The notes: generated by a model not told the origin, from the letters alone. Shown: positions 28,487 through 37,578, numbered from the stretch's first letter. The stretch is 64,000 nucleotides of DNA from Luteirhabdus salina (GCA_025384855.1 JALAHT010000001.1:1-64000); one strand, 5' to 3'. Program-made: numbers and translations.

Positions 28487-30121
28487 TTACATATGCTTGG
28501 TAAGGTCGTCTGCTCCTTCGTCTAAAGCATCCTCCTTTTTGTCGATAGCATTCATATATTTTTTCAATTCTTTTCGAATAACAGGTGTCAAGAACATAAC
28601 ACCAATGATGTTTGGCACTACCATGGCAAAGATCATCGCATCGGAAAAGTCGATTACGGAACCTAAACTAATAGAAGCTCCAATTACCACAAATATCAAG
28701 AATAGAACTTTATATACTAAGTCGGTTACTCTACCACGACCGAAAAGGAATTTCCATCCTTGCATTCCGTAGTATGACCAAGAAATCATCGTAGAGAACG
28801 CAAAAAGGATTACCGCCACCGTTAAGATTACCGAGAAGTGCGGAATTACGGTATCGAAGGCTGAGGCTGTGATTTCAACACCTTCCGTAATCGGCGTTCC
28901 GTATTCTAGGAAACCAGCATCATAGTTTGTAATAATAATCACTAAGGCTGTCATGGTACAGATTACCACTGTATCAACAAACGGCTCTAGAAGTGCTACG
29001 ATACCTTCACTTGCAGGATATTTTGTACGTACTGCGGAGTGCGCTATGGCTGCAGAACCTACACCCGCTTCGTTAGAGAACGCTCCTCGACGGATACCCT
29101 GAATCATAACACCGATAAGTCCACCGGCAATTCCTAATCCAGAGAATGCTCCTTCGAAGATGAGTCCGAAAGCATCATCAATCAAGGTAAAATTCGCACC
29201 CAAAATTATCAGGGCTGCCAATACATAGATACCAGCCATAAACGGAACAATTTTCTCGGTTACGGAAGCGATTCGCTTAATTCCTCCAATAATTACCACA
29301 GCTACCAAAACAGCCATAATAATTCCGAAGTACATACCTGCATTTTCATTTTGGAAATCGAATAATTCAACAAACTGCGCTGCTGCCTGATTCGCTTGGA
29401 ACATATTTCCACCACCAAAAGATCCACCGATTACGAAGATGGCAAAAATAACCGCCAGTACTTTTCCTAATCCGGCCAAGCTACTGCTTCGTTCTTTCAA
29501 ACCCTTGGTAAGATAGTACATCGGACCACCGTATACAGTTCCATCGGGACCAACATCACGATACTTTACACCTAAGGTACATTCTGCAAATTTGGAAGCC
29601 ATCCCTAAAAGTCCGGCCAAAATCATCCAAAAGGTTGCGCCTGGACCACCAATGGAAAGTGCTACCGCCACACCGGCGATATTCCCTAGTCCTACGGTTG
29701 CTGAAAGCGCTGCGGTTAGTGCCTGAAAGTGGGAAACCTCTCCTTCGGCACTATCGTCGCGAATAGTTTCAATTATATTTTCACCCTCGTTCGGGGTCTG
29801 ATCGCCGTATAAGGTATCGGCGCCATGTTTTTCAATGTCTTCGTATTTTCCTTGGACTACCTTAATCGCCGTCCAGAATCCGGTAAAGTTTATCAGTTTA
29901 AAATAAATAGTGAAGTACAATGCACCTCCTATCAATACGATTAGCACCCATGGAATTTGAAAGGTATCGGAGAAGGGTATCTCGTAAAAAATAGCTTCTA
30001 CAAACCATCCGGTATAGTCACTAAATACCTTATCAATTTTTTCTGAAGTACTTAATTCCTGTGCAAAAAGCATCAGTGGTGAAAGCACTGTAAATAGTGA
30101 AAGAAATAATTTCCTCATCAT
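28487..30121 (-). CDS. Alanine/glycine:cation symporter family protein (AGCS)
   Basis: 544 residues with about ten TM segments. AGCS carriers import small neutral amino acids with Na+ or H+. Recognisable family phrases are SATVGLGNIAGVAVALSIGGPGA, GPMYYLTKGL and EAGVGSAAIAHSAVRT. An additional N-terminal hydrophobic segment resembling a signal peptide (MMRKLFLSLFTVLSPLMLFAQ-like) precedes the transporter core, which I have seen in other Bacteroidetes members. The C-terminal tail is short and charged. Monocistronic by context. Confidence 0.93.
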   Translation of the reverse strand: MMRKLFLSLFTVLSPLMLFAQELSTSEKIDKVFSDYTGWFVEAIFYEIPFSDTFQIPWVLIVLIGGALYFTIYFKLINFTGFWTAIKVVQGKYEDIEKHGADTLYGDQTPNEGENIIETIRDDSAEGEVSHFQALTAALSATVGLGNIAGVAVALSIGGPGATFWMILAGLLGMASKFAECTLGVKYRDVGPDGTVYGGPMYYLTKGLKERSSSLAGLGKVLAVIFAIFVIGGSFGGGNMFQANQAAAQFVELFDFQNENAGMYFGIIMAVLVAVVIIGGIKRIASVTEKIVPFMAGIYVLAALIILGANFTLIDDAFGLIFEGAFSGLGIAGGLIGVMIQGIRRGAFSNEAGVGSAAIAHSAVRTKYPASEGIVALLEPFVDTVVICTMTALVIIITNYDAGFLEYGTPITEGVEITASAFDTVIPHFSVILTVAVILFAFSTMISWSYYGMQGWKFLFGRGRVTDLVYKVLFLIFVVIGASISLGSVIDFSDAMIFAMVVPNIIGVMFLTPVIRKELKKYMNAIDKKEDALDEGADDLTKHM

Positions 30122-30215
30122 AGATTTTTAGTTGATTTTCTGTTTTTAGCCGCGACAATATGCTAAAAAAAATGCCCAATTCAAATAAATAGGGCGCTAA
30201 ATAGTTAACATAATC

Positions 30216-31226
30216 TTAAACGTTATATAATTCCTTTAAGTTTTTGATCTGATTTGGCCTTCCAATTAAAATCAGTTTCGAATCTTTTTTCAGTTTCATT
30301 GACGGATCGGGGTTCACGATATATTCGCCATCTGCCGACTGATATCCTATTACCGAACAACCTGTTTTCTTACGGATATCTAAATCCAAAATAGCGCGTT
30401 CCTGACCGTCGGGACAAAAATGGCTAAACGGTACCTGCTCCACGTTTATACTATCCATTTCACCAGAAACGGAAAGGTTATCCAGAAACTCCACCAAATC
30501 TGGGGTTACCACTAAATTTGCCATATGGTCGCCCCCAATCTTATCGGGCATGATGACATTATCGGCTCCTGCCAGTTTCAGTTTTTGATAACTGGTCTCT
30601 TCGGTTGCCCGACTGATAATCTTTAGGTCTTTTTTCATCTGTCGGGCAGACAATACGACAAACAAATTGTCGGCGTCGCTCGGTAATGCACATATTAAAG
30701 TAGAAGCTCTTTCAATTCCAGCTTTCTGAAGCGTTTCATCTTCGATAGCATTCCCCTGTACAAATGGGATATCCAGTTCCTGCAAACGTTCGATAATCTC
30801 TTCCGCCATTTCTACCACAACAAACGATTGTTTATAATCTTGAAGTTTCTCTACTGCCTGTTTTCCATTTCGGCCGTAGCCACAGACAATGACATGATTT
30901 TTTAGCGAATTGATTTGTTCCTGCACTTTTTTCTGTTTAAAGTTTCCAATATTGCTTTTACTCAAAAGGTATTCGGTAATGACGGAAATGGCATACCCCA
31001 CAATAAAGATACTCGAAATGATAAGGATGGAAGTAAAAATCTTCTCGGGCGGACTCATCGGCTTCACGGCTCCATATCCAACCGTCGTAATGGTGATGAC
31101 CGTCATATAAATAGCATCGACCCACGTATAATCGGAAAAAAAGCGATATCCGAATACCCCAGCCATAAAGACCGCCAATAATAGCAGCAAGGCTCCCGTT
31201 ATTTTGGAACGTACCAGTCTAATCAT
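30216..31226 (-). CDS. Two-TM potassium channel with RCK/TrkA domains
   Basis: 336 residues from ATG 31226, which overlaps the upstream PspC stop as ATGA. An N-terminal TM1-pore-TM2 unit (about 10-85) carries the selectivity filter TVGYG at 48-52. An RCK N domain follows with the nucleotide-binding loop GYGRNGK (about 113-119), and then a TrkA-C-type domain to the end (SVIGYQSADGEYIVNPDP). MthK-like channels are gated by ligands at the RCK ring. Translational coupling to a PspC-domain protein is the interesting context. Confidence 0.93.
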   Translation of the reverse strand: MIRLVRSKITGALLLLLAVFMAGVFGYRFFSDYTWVDAIYMTVITITTVGYGAVKPMSPPEKIFTSILIISSIFIVGYAISVITEYLLSKSNIGNFKQKKVQEQINSLKNHVIVCGYGRNGKQAVEKLQDYKQSFVVVEMAEEIIERLQELDIPFVQGNAIEDETLQKAGIERASTLICALPSDADNLFVVLSARQMKKDLKIISRATEETSYQKLKLAGADNVIMPDKIGGDHMANLVVTPDLVEFLDNLSVSGEMDSINVEQVPFSHFCPDGQERAILDLDIRKKTGCSVIGYQSADGEYIVNPDPSMKLKKDSKLILIGRPNQIKNLKELYNV

Positions 31227-31450
31227 AAATCGAAAACGGAAGTTCGTTTGGCATATACCAGATCCTTTAACCGTAACCAAAATGCCAAGGTAAGGTATAT
31301 TGCGAAACCTACCCCAAAAGTTGCGAAGCTTACGTAAATAAAGAATATGCGTACATTCTTCACCCGCATTCCCAATCGATCGGCCAAGCGAGAGGAAACG
31401 TAAAATCCGTGTCGCTCTAAATAATGGCGTATGTTATATACCAAAGACAT
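31223..31450 (-). CDS. PspC domain membrane protein
   Basis: 75 residues from ATG 31450 (MSLVYNIRHYLERHGF). A start further upstream would overlap the DUF2851 gene and is unlikely. It has the PspC pattern: a short helical segment with VSSRLADRLGM, then one TM helix (IFFIYVSFATFGVGFAIYLTLAFWL). PspC proteins sense or respond to membrane stress in other bacteria. The stop overlaps the start of the K+ channel gene by 4 nt. Confidence 0.85.
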   Translation of the reverse strand: MSLVYNIRHYLERHGFYVSSRLADRLGMRVKNVRIFFIYVSFATFGVGFAIYLTLAFWLRLKDLVYAKRTSVFDL

Positions 31451-31479
31451 TTCCCTGCAAATTACAGAATTTCGCCGAA

Positions 31480-32766
31480 TTACCGTATGTGTTTCATAGG
31501 CTTTAAAAGGCTTGCCCCAATGGCGCAATCTAAGCACTTACTTCGAATGCAATACTGATTATATAGTTGAAGCAATGCCTGACTCTCCATGGCAGAAGCT
31601 ACTGGGAGTTGAAGTTTCTTAAAGCGTTTTATAATGGTATTGGTTTCGGGTTTTAGGTGAAGCGCAAACGCTACTATTGTTTCTGGGTCTTCTGTAAACC
31701 GATGCTTTGCATATTGAAATTTGATAGGAAGAATGGCATTAATGAGAAGCAAATCGATAAAGGAATTTGATAGGCTTTTTTCTTTGGGTGAAGAAGTGGT
31801 GCCGAAGTTAAAATGCGTCCTCCAATAGTCGGAAGGACATACGGAAAAGAAAGCATATGCCTCTTCACTATTTTTCAACTGCATGCACGCATCGAAAAGT
31901 CGGTCGTGTTGGTGAAGCAATGCTGCAAATTGGGCAAGTCGGATAGTTGGGAAGTTCGGGGGTCGTAGTCTTGAAAATTTCGGGATTTGTTGAACGGTTG
32001 GTGAAAGCTGAAACTTCTGACAGAGATAGGCATATTCATTTTGAAGATTTTGATAGTACGCGTCTTTCAAATTCTTCACCAAGAGACCTGCCGTACCGAA
32101 AAGCAGGGCTTCCAACTGAAACAAATTCGATTTCGTTTTTTGAAGCACTTCATAGGAAAGCAAACGGGCGATAAGACTAAAAGGTTCTCGGTTCACCTTC
32201 AACCCAAAAGAGATAAGTAACCGTCTGAGAAAGACGGCTTCCCAGTGGTAGTGACTATTATGCAATTCTTTTGCAATAGGAATAGCCTTTTCTTCCAATC
32301 GTTCGATGAACAAACGTTCCAACCAATTATTTAAAGTGAATTCAGATACGTTAGCAATCATGTCCTGACACGGAATCCAATTTCGGTTTACTTCAAATAG
32401 TTTTTGGTATTGTTGAAGCATTATTGAATCCAAATAATTTTTCAACTCCAGCGTAGGGATAGCACTTCCATCCTTTCGAAATATATCCCTATCATAATCG
32501 TATACTACATGCAAAATCACCGAATCGTAAGTAGGGTCACATTCATGACCGTGCGCGTACCAATCGGAAGCGCGAAGGTGAATCTCTACATTTCCCGCCC
32601 ATTGCTGCTTACTTATACGAAGACTGGCATTAAAAAAGTCGGGGCCGCTGTTATGATTGTGCTGTCCAGGTGACTTTATTTCAATCGTTTCACCCGAAAC
32701 GGTTTGAAGGCTTGATTTGCCAAACTTTTGATACTTCCAGATAAAGTGAAGAAACTCCTCGCGCAT
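31480..32766 (-). CDS. DUF2851 family protein
   Basis: 428 residues from ATG 32766; an upstream in-frame TTG is rejected. It is soluble, with no signal peptide. Features typical of the family are the start EEFLHFIWKYQKF, the motif GQHNHNSGPDFFNA, and EIHLRASDWYAHGHECDPTYDSVILHVVYD, rich in His and Asp. Histidine-rich clusters suggest a metal or nuclease-like site, but no function is established for DUF2851. The C-terminus has four Cys (CIRSKCLDCAIG), a possible metal site. It lies 29 nt upstream of the PspC-channel pair. Confidence 0.85.
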   Translation of the reverse strand: MREEFLHFIWKYQKFGKSSLQTVSGETIEIKSPGQHNHNSGPDFFNASLRISKQQWAGNVEIHLRASDWYAHGHECDPTYDSVILHVVYDYDRDIFRKDGSAIPTLELKNYLDSIMLQQYQKLFEVNRNWIPCQDMIANVSEFTLNNWLERLFIERLEEKAIPIAKELHNSHYHWEAVFLRRLLISFGLKVNREPFSLIARLLSYEVLQKTKSNLFQLEALLFGTAGLLVKNLKDAYYQNLQNEYAYLCQKFQLSPTVQQIPKFSRLRPPNFPTIRLAQFAALLHQHDRLFDACMQLKNSEEAYAFFSVCPSDYWRTHFNFGTTSSPKEKSLSNSFIDLLLINAILPIKFQYAKHRFTEDPETIVAFALHLKPETNTIIKRFKKLQLPVASAMESQALLQLYNQYCIRSKCLDCAIGASLLKPMKHIR

Positions 32767-32811
32767 AACTTCCAAAGTTTTGCTGGGGAGCGAGCATAGT
32801 AAAATACGAAA

Positions 32812-33177
32812 TTAATCGCTTTCCTTATCTTTTTTTATGGGATCCTCTGGATGAATATCTGTAAAAAGTATGCGATTCCATTTCCGAAGGCGGCGTGTTA
32901 AGGATATATATCGAACAATTCCGACTGCCAAAAACACGACACAGGCAAATAGGGCTATGTAACCTAACCAGCGAATGCTCCTAAAGTCTTCTAGACCCAA
33001 AAGTGCCAGTCCGCCCAACAATAGATAAAGGGATGCTCGGACATAGGCTAAAAATGTTCGTTCGTTTGCCAATTTTGTCCGTTCCAAAGCTAAAATCTCC
33101 CTAGCATTTACGGGAAGGGGCTTGGTTCGCAGGTATTTAAAAAGTTTTTGGGCTGGTCGCCGAATGGTGTCTTTCAA
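32812..33177 (-). CDS. DUF202 family membrane protein (YidH-like)
   Basis: 121 residues, starting at TTG 33177 because the frame has no ATG. The conserved LALERTKLANERTFLAYVRASL motif region (about 28-50; key residues ERT, NERT, R) precedes two TM helices (about 51-66 and 71-92). DUF202 proteins are small membrane proteins; relatives include the VTC polyphosphate synthase subunit, but function in bacteria is unknown. The N-terminal choice is uncertain. Confidence 0.8.
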   Translation of the reverse strand: MKDTIRRPAQKLFKYLRTKPLPVNAREILALERTKLANERTFLAYVRASLYLLLGGLALLGLEDFRSIRWLGYIALFACVVFLAVGIVRYISLTRRLRKWNRILFTDIHPEDPIKKDKESD

Positions 33178-33211
33178 AATAGTGACGCATTGATGAAACG
33201 TTCACTAAGGT

Positions 33212-33292
33212 ACTAAAATTCCACTGTAGGTGCAATTAGGAATGAAGGTGATTTCGAGAGCCCTGATTGCCGTCAGGCAGACTCAATAACCT
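33212..33292. repeat. Intergenic hairpin repeat, copy 1
   Basis: 81 bp, beginning ACTAAAATTCCACTG. It shares with copy 2 the core AAGGTGATTTCGAGAGCCCT plus CTG-NNTGCC-GTCAGGCAG. Its outer stem is degenerate (AATAACCT instead of AATCACCT). Confidence 0.7.
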
Positions 33293-33315
33293 AAGGATGG
33301 GGAAATTATGATGAC

Positions 33316-33397
33316 ACTAAAACTCTGTCGTAAGTGCGATTAGGGAGTGAAGGTGATTTCGAGAGCCCTGACTGCCGTCAGGCAGGCTCAATCACCT
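33316..33397. repeat. Intergenic hairpin repeat, copy 2
   Basis: 82 bp, 104 bp after copy 1. The outer stem AAGGTGATT/AATCACCTT is perfect over 9 bp; an inner AGCC/GGCT and CTGAC-TGCC-GTCAG give a nested hairpin. It resembles REP-like elements. Confidence 0.75.
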
Positions 33398-33456
33398 TGG
33401 TTTGGTAAAAATTATGAAAAACTGTTTTAAAGCATTTCCACTCGAAGTCAATCGTA

Positions 33457-34434
33457 CTAAATAAACCCCTGTTGCTTCATCCACTCATCGTTGTAGATCT
33501 TGGCCACATACCGACTACCATGATCGTGGAACAAAACGACGATTACATCATCTTCATTAAAATGTTCTTTCAACTGATGAACACCTTTCATGGCAGCACC
33601 GGCGGAGTTTCCTAAGAACATTCCCTCTTCTTGTGCCAATTTACGCGTCCAAAGTGCCGCTTCCTTATCGGTGACCTTGGTAAACCCATCGATGATATCG
33701 AAATTTACATTCTCTGGAAGTATATCTTCGCCGATTCCTTCGGTGATGTAGGGATAGATTTCATTTTCGTCAAACTCTCCTGTTTCGTGGTATTTTTTGA
33801 AAACACTACCATAGGTGTCAATTCCCCAAACTTTCACGTTAGGGTTTTGTTCCTTTAAATACTTTCCAACGCCGCTGATGGTTCCACCGGTACCCACGCC
33901 AACCACAAAATGCGTGATTTTTCCATCAGTCTGTTCCCAAATTTCGGGACCTGTACTTTCGTAATGTGCTTTGGTATTGCTTGGGTTATCGTATTGATTT
34001 ACATACCAACTGTTCGGGGTTTCTTCTGCCAGTCGTTTGGAGGTGCTGTAATACGATTGTGGATCGTCTGGCGCCACATCGGTTGGACATACGATAACCT
34101 TACTTCCCACTGCACGAAGGATGTCCATTTTTTCCTTGGATTGCTTATCGCTAATTACGCAGATCATTTTGTAGCCTTTCACGATAGCGGCCAGGGCCAA
34201 TCCCATTCCGGTATTTCCGCTGGTACCTTCAATGATGGTTCCACCAAGCTTTAGTCGGCCATCGGCTTCTGCGTCCTCTATCATTTTGAGGGCCATTCTA
34301 TCTTTTACCGAATTTCCTGGATTAAAGGTTTCATATTTAGCAAGGACTTTTCCGGGGATGCCCTCGGCCAATTTATTGATCTGTACCAAAGGCGTATTTC
34401 CGATGGTTTCAAGTATATTCTTTGCGTATTTCAT
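33457..34434 (-). CDS. cysM: PLP-dependent cysteine synthase / cystathionine beta-synthase-like enzyme
   Basis: 325 residues. Fold type II PLP enzyme: Schiff-base lysine K44 in NPGNSVKDR, substrate loop EGTSGNTG (69-76), phosphate loop GVGTGGT (179-185). The enzyme lacks the CBS regulatory domain. The residues around 205-235 (GIDTYGSVFKKYHETGEF) and the EGIGEDILPENV segment match cystathionine beta-synthase-like members in Bacteroidetes more than classic CysK, so either O-acetylserine sulfhydrylation or cystathionine synthesis is possible. Symbol is provisional. A good promoter precedes it. Confidence 0.88.
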   Translation of the reverse strand: MKYAKNILETIGNTPLVQINKLAEGIPGKVLAKYETFNPGNSVKDRMALKMIEDAEADGRLKLGGTIIEGTSGNTGMGLALAAIVKGYKMICVISDKQSKEKMDILRAVGSKVIVCPTDVAPDDPQSYYSTSKRLAEETPNSWYVNQYDNPSNTKAHYESTGPEIWEQTDGKITHFVVGVGTGGTISGVGKYLKEQNPNVKVWGIDTYGSVFKKYHETGEFDENEIYPYITEGIGEDILPENVNFDIIDGFTKVTDKEAALWTRKLAQEEGMFLGNSAGAAMKGVHQLKEHFNEDDVIVVLFHDHGSRYVAKIYNDEWMKQQGFI

Positions 34435-34453
34435 AGCGTAATTTTGAACCGTG

Positions 34454-34484
34454 CAAAGGTATTGTTTGTTAAGGGAAGCTACAA
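34454..34484 (-). promoter_or_regulatory. Promoter of the cysteine synthase-like gene: TTG-N20-TACCTTTG
   Basis: The -33 TTG at 34484-34482 is 20 nt from an exact -7 TACCTTTG at 34461-34454, the best full Bacteroidetes promoter in the window. ATG lies at 34434, about 14 nt after the likely start site. Confidence 0.65.
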
Positions 34485-34503
34485 CACTTCATCTGAAGAA
34501 ACC

Positions 34504-35739
34504 TTACTCGAATCGCATCGCCTTCACCGGAGAAATACGGGAAATGATGTAGGAAGGAATCAACAACATCAACAAGCAGAGCAGAAAGGTTCCGACATTA
34601 AGAAAAATAATATAGCTGATATCAAGATACACCGGTGCCTCCGATACATAATACGTGTCGGGATTCAAGGGAAATAGTTTGAAATATTTCTGCGCGAACA
34701 GTAATCCCAATCCGATTACATTTCCCCAAAACAGTCCAACCCCGATCAAATACATCGCATTGTACAAAAAAACTTTCCGGACACTCCAATCAGAGGTTCC
34801 CAAAGCTTTTAAGATTCCGATCATCTGAGTGCGTTCCAAGATTAAGACCAATAAGGCTGTAATCATGTTTATGCCCGCCACCAAAATCATAATCCCTATA
34901 ATAAGTGCGATGTTAAAGTCGAATAGATCGAGCCATTCAAAGATACTCCCATACTTTTCACGAATGGTCTGCGAATCTAAGGTACTTGCCGTTTGGTCAT
35001 AAACTGCATTGCCAATAGCTTGGATGTTATCAAAATTGTTGACGAATACTTCAAAAGCGCCAATCTGATCGTCTTCCCAATTGTTTAAGCGCTGGATATG
35101 ACGAATATCGGCAATCAAAAATTGTTCGTCGAACTGCTGAAAACCGCTGTTATAAATCCCCACTACATCGAACCCACGGCTCCTGGCACGCTCGGTATTT
35201 CCATCTTGCATAAAATACGTGACCACCTTATCGTCTAACTTCAACTGAAGCCGGTTAGCCAAATATTCCGATATCAGGATTTCACTGTTTAGGTTATCGC
35301 TATAATTGGGTAAACGACCTTCCGTTAGGAACTCATCAAAATACTGCCAATCGAAATCGTCTCCAACCCCTTTCACCACAATTCCTTCAAAGTCGGTTTC
35401 AGTACGGATAACCCCACTTTTTAACGCGGTAACCTGTACATGGGAAACCCCTTCAACACTATCGAAATTTGGATAAAAGTCTTGGTTTTTAGAAATCGGT
35501 TGTTGCGAATCGTTGGAATAATTGGTGTCGAAATTAGAGATAATGATATCGCCATTAAAGGCCGAAACCTTCTCGTGAATCTTTTGTTGCAATCCGACGC
35601 CAGTGGCAATACTGACCAACATCATAATAATGCCCAAAGCGATTGCAGTGATAGCGATTTTAATAATCGGAGCCGAAACACTACTTTTATAATCCTTGGA
35701 CGCAATGATGCGTTTAGCTATGAAAAATTCCAGATTCAC
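34504..35739 (-). CDS. FtsX-like ABC transporter permease (LolC/LolE type)
   Basis: 411 residues from GTG 35739 (read MNLEFFIAKRI), chosen because family members begin like this; a TTG at 35760 would run across the divergent gene. One TM helix near the N-terminus (about 27-48), a large periplasmic MacB-like domain (about 50-265), then three C-terminal TM helices of the FtsX domain with ILKALGTSDWSVRKVFLY and ends SPVKAMRFE. LolC/E homologues extract lipoproteins for outer-membrane sorting; the ATPase partner is not adjacent. Its start lies 4 nt from that of the divergent NamZ gene. Confidence 0.88.
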   Translation of the reverse strand: MNLEFFIAKRIIASKDYKSSVSAPIIKIAITAIALGIIMMLVSIATGVGLQQKIHEKVSAFNGDIIISNFDTNYSNDSQQPISKNQDFYPNFDSVEGVSHVQVTALKSGVIRTETDFEGIVVKGVGDDFDWQYFDEFLTEGRLPNYSDNLNSEILISEYLANRLQLKLDDKVVTYFMQDGNTERARSRGFDVVGIYNSGFQQFDEQFLIADIRHIQRLNNWEDDQIGAFEVFVNNFDNIQAIGNAVYDQTASTLDSQTIREKYGSIFEWLDLFDFNIALIIGIMILVAGINMITALLVLILERTQMIGILKALGTSDWSVRKVFLYNAMYLIGVGLFWGNVIGLGLLFAQKYFKLFPLNPDTYYVSEAPVYLDISYIIFLNVGTFLLCLLMLLIPSYIISRISPVKAMRFE

Positions 35740-35743
35740 GTTT

Positions 35744-36988
35744 ATGACAACTTTGCTCAAAAATACACTTTTCGCATTGCTATTACTGACATTTTCCTGT
35801 GGAAATCATCCGTCACAGGAAAGTGAAAAAACTATGGCCGATATTTCCAAAGATTCTATTGCCGCTGTTGAAAATGTCGATCAGCAGCAACCCATCCGAA
35901 CTGGAGCCGACCAGGAAACCAGATATCTTCCACTGTTGAAAGGCAAGAAAATTGGTGTGGTAGGCAATCAAACCTCTATTGTTGAAGTAGACGGAACACG
36001 CATGCACTTAGTCGATCGACTTGTTTCAAAAGGAATTGACATAAAGAGCGTTTTTGCTCCAGAACACGGATTTAGAGGTACTGCCGATGCGGGTGAAGTA
36101 GTGAAGGATGGGGTAGATACCAAAACGGGAGTGCCGATTGTTTCCCTTTATGGAAGTAACAAAAAACCTTCCGCAGAACAGCTAAGCGATATCGAGGTGA
36201 TGGTGTTCGATATCCAGGATGTGGGCGCGCGATTCTACACTTATATCTCCACACTTCATTATGTAATGGAAGCCTGTGCTGAAAACAATATTCCATTGTT
36301 GGTATTGGATCGGCCGAACCCTAATGGGCATTATATCGACGGCCCTATTTTGGAAATGAAACATAAAAGTTTTGTCGGTATGCATCCAGTGCCAGTGGTG
36401 CATGGAATGACTATAGGTGAATATGCCCAGATGATTAACGGAGAAGGTTGGTTGAAGAACAAAGTAAAATGTAACCTTACCGTCATTCCTGTTGAAAATT
36501 ATAACAAGGAAATGCCGTATAGCTTGCCGGTGAAGCCTTCCCCTAACTTGCCGAACGATACGGCAATCAACTTATATCCCAGTCTTTGTTTCTTTGAGGG
36601 TACCATCGTAAGTGCAGGTCGGGGTACCAATATGCAGTTTCAAGTTTTTGGGGCTCCTTCCCTACCTGCGGAGTATTTTCCCTTCACCTTCACCCCACAA
36701 TCGAATGAAGGTGCCAAGTATCCGAAGTTTAAAGGCGAACAGTGTAACGGAATAAATCTCCGCGTAACTGAAAGATTAGACAAATTGAATTTGGAATGGT
36801 TGATTGAAGCCTATGTCGGCTATGGCAAGAAGTCTAGTTTTTTCAACGATTTCTTTGTGAAATTGACAGGAACTGAAAAATTGCAACAGCAAATTGAAAA
36901 GGGTTATACCTATCCTGAAATTCGAAAGGAATGGTTGCGCGATTTGGAAGCGTATGATAAGATGCGGCAGCCGTATCTGCTTTATTGA
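35744..36988 (+). CDS. namZ: NamZ-family exo-beta-N-acetylmuramidase lipoprotein (DUF1343)
   Basis: 414 residues from ATG 35744; upstream in-frame starts would lie inside the divergent permease gene. N-terminus MTTLLKNTLFALLLLTFSC is a lipoprotein signal with lipobox LTFSC. The DUF1343 signature is complete: FAPEHGFRGTADAGE, VMVFDIQDVGARFYTYIST, LDRPNPNG, EGTIVSAGRGT and FQVFGAP. NamZ enzymes remove terminal MurNAc from peptidoglycan fragments in cell-wall recycling. A lipoprotein anchor implies a periplasmic or outer-membrane site. It ends before a strong hairpin. Confidence 0.9.
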   Translation: MTTLLKNTLFALLLLTFSCGNHPSQESEKTMADISKDSIAAVENVDQQQPIRTGADQETRYLPLLKGKKIGVVGNQTSIVEVDGTRMHLVDRLVSKGIDIKSVFAPEHGFRGTADAGEVVKDGVDTKTGVPIVSLYGSNKKPSAEQLSDIEVMVFDIQDVGARFYTYISTLHYVMEACAENNIPLLVLDRPNPNGHYIDGPILEMKHKSFVGMHPVPVVHGMTIGEYAQMINGEGWLKNKVKCNLTVIPVENYNKEMPYSLPVKPSPNLPNDTAINLYPSLCFFEGTIVSAGRGTNMQFQVFGAPSLPAEYFPFTFTPQSNEGAKYPKFKGEQCNGINLRVTERLDKLNLEWLIEAYVGYGKKSSFFNDFFVKLTGTEKLQQQIEKGYTYPEIRKEWLRDLEAYDKMRQPYLLY

Positions 36989-37001
36989 TTGGTCTTTGTT
37001 A

Positions 37002-37032
37002 GACCCGCAGGGTGCTTTAGACCCTGCGGGTC
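37002..37032. terminator. Perfect 12-bp hairpin between convergent genes
   Basis: GACCCGCAGGGT, loop GCTTTAG, ACCCTGCGGGTC. It sits 13 nt after namZ and 12 nt before the YkgJ-like stop. Neither strand has a following U-run, so it may be a dispersed repeat element that also blocks read-through or protects 3' ends. Confidence 0.6.
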
Positions 37033-37043
37033 GTAGAAAGTTA

Positions 37044-37535
37044 TTATTTTATTCGTTTTTTCATTTCCTCCACTATATTGAAAGCGGCTGGACAGATGGC
37101 CACATTCTTCATAGTGAGGTTTGAAATCTGCTGAAATTTCTTACGATCCGTATGCGGAAACTCCCGACATGCTTTGGGTCGCACTGGATAAATACTACAA
37201 TAATTATCAGGTCCGAGAAAGGCACATGGAACTTCCTTCAAAATATAATCGTTTTCTTCATCGATGCGAAGGTAGGTGTCGATAAACTGACTAGGTTTCA
37301 TTCTGAAGTGCTTCGCGATACGTTCAATATCCTTTTGGGTGAAGAGAGGTCCCGTAGTCTTACAACAATTGGCACATTCTAGACAATCGGTTCGTGAGAA
37401 TTCGTCGGCATGTAATTCCTGCATAAGAGAATCGAGGTGCTTTGGAGGCTTTTTCTTCAGTTTTTTGAAGAATTGCTTGTTCTCCTTTGCCACGTCGGCT
37501 GCATGTTGGGGTAACTGACGAATTATTTCGTCCAT
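37044..37535 (-). CDS. YkgJ-type Fe/Zn-binding cysteine cluster protein
   Basis: 163 residues from ATG 37535 (MDEIIRQLPQ). The YkgJ/UPF0153 pattern is present: CLECANCCKTTGPLFTQKDI, then PCAFLGPDNYCSIYPVRPKACREFP, giving about eight conserved Cys that could bind a metal cluster. Some relatives are thought to modify proteins, but function is not established. It follows the DUF2059 gene by 43 nt on the same strand. Confidence 0.85.
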   Translation of the reverse strand: MDEIIRQLPQHAADVAKENKQFFKKLKKKPPKHLDSLMQELHADEFSRTDCLECANCCKTTGPLFTQKDIERIAKHFRMKPSQFIDTYLRIDEENDYILKEVPCAFLGPDNYCSIYPVRPKACREFPHTDRKKFQQISNLTMKNVAICPAAFNIVEEMKKRIK

Positions 37536-37578
37536 ATGAATAGTTTGAAGGTTTCCACAAAGGTAATGGAACAGGCTT

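Noticed and set aside
28487-30121. Symporter with an N-terminal signal-like segment, as if two genes were fused
   Set aside because: A hydrophobic leader before the AGCS core is seen in other Bacteroidetes members and there is no second domain.
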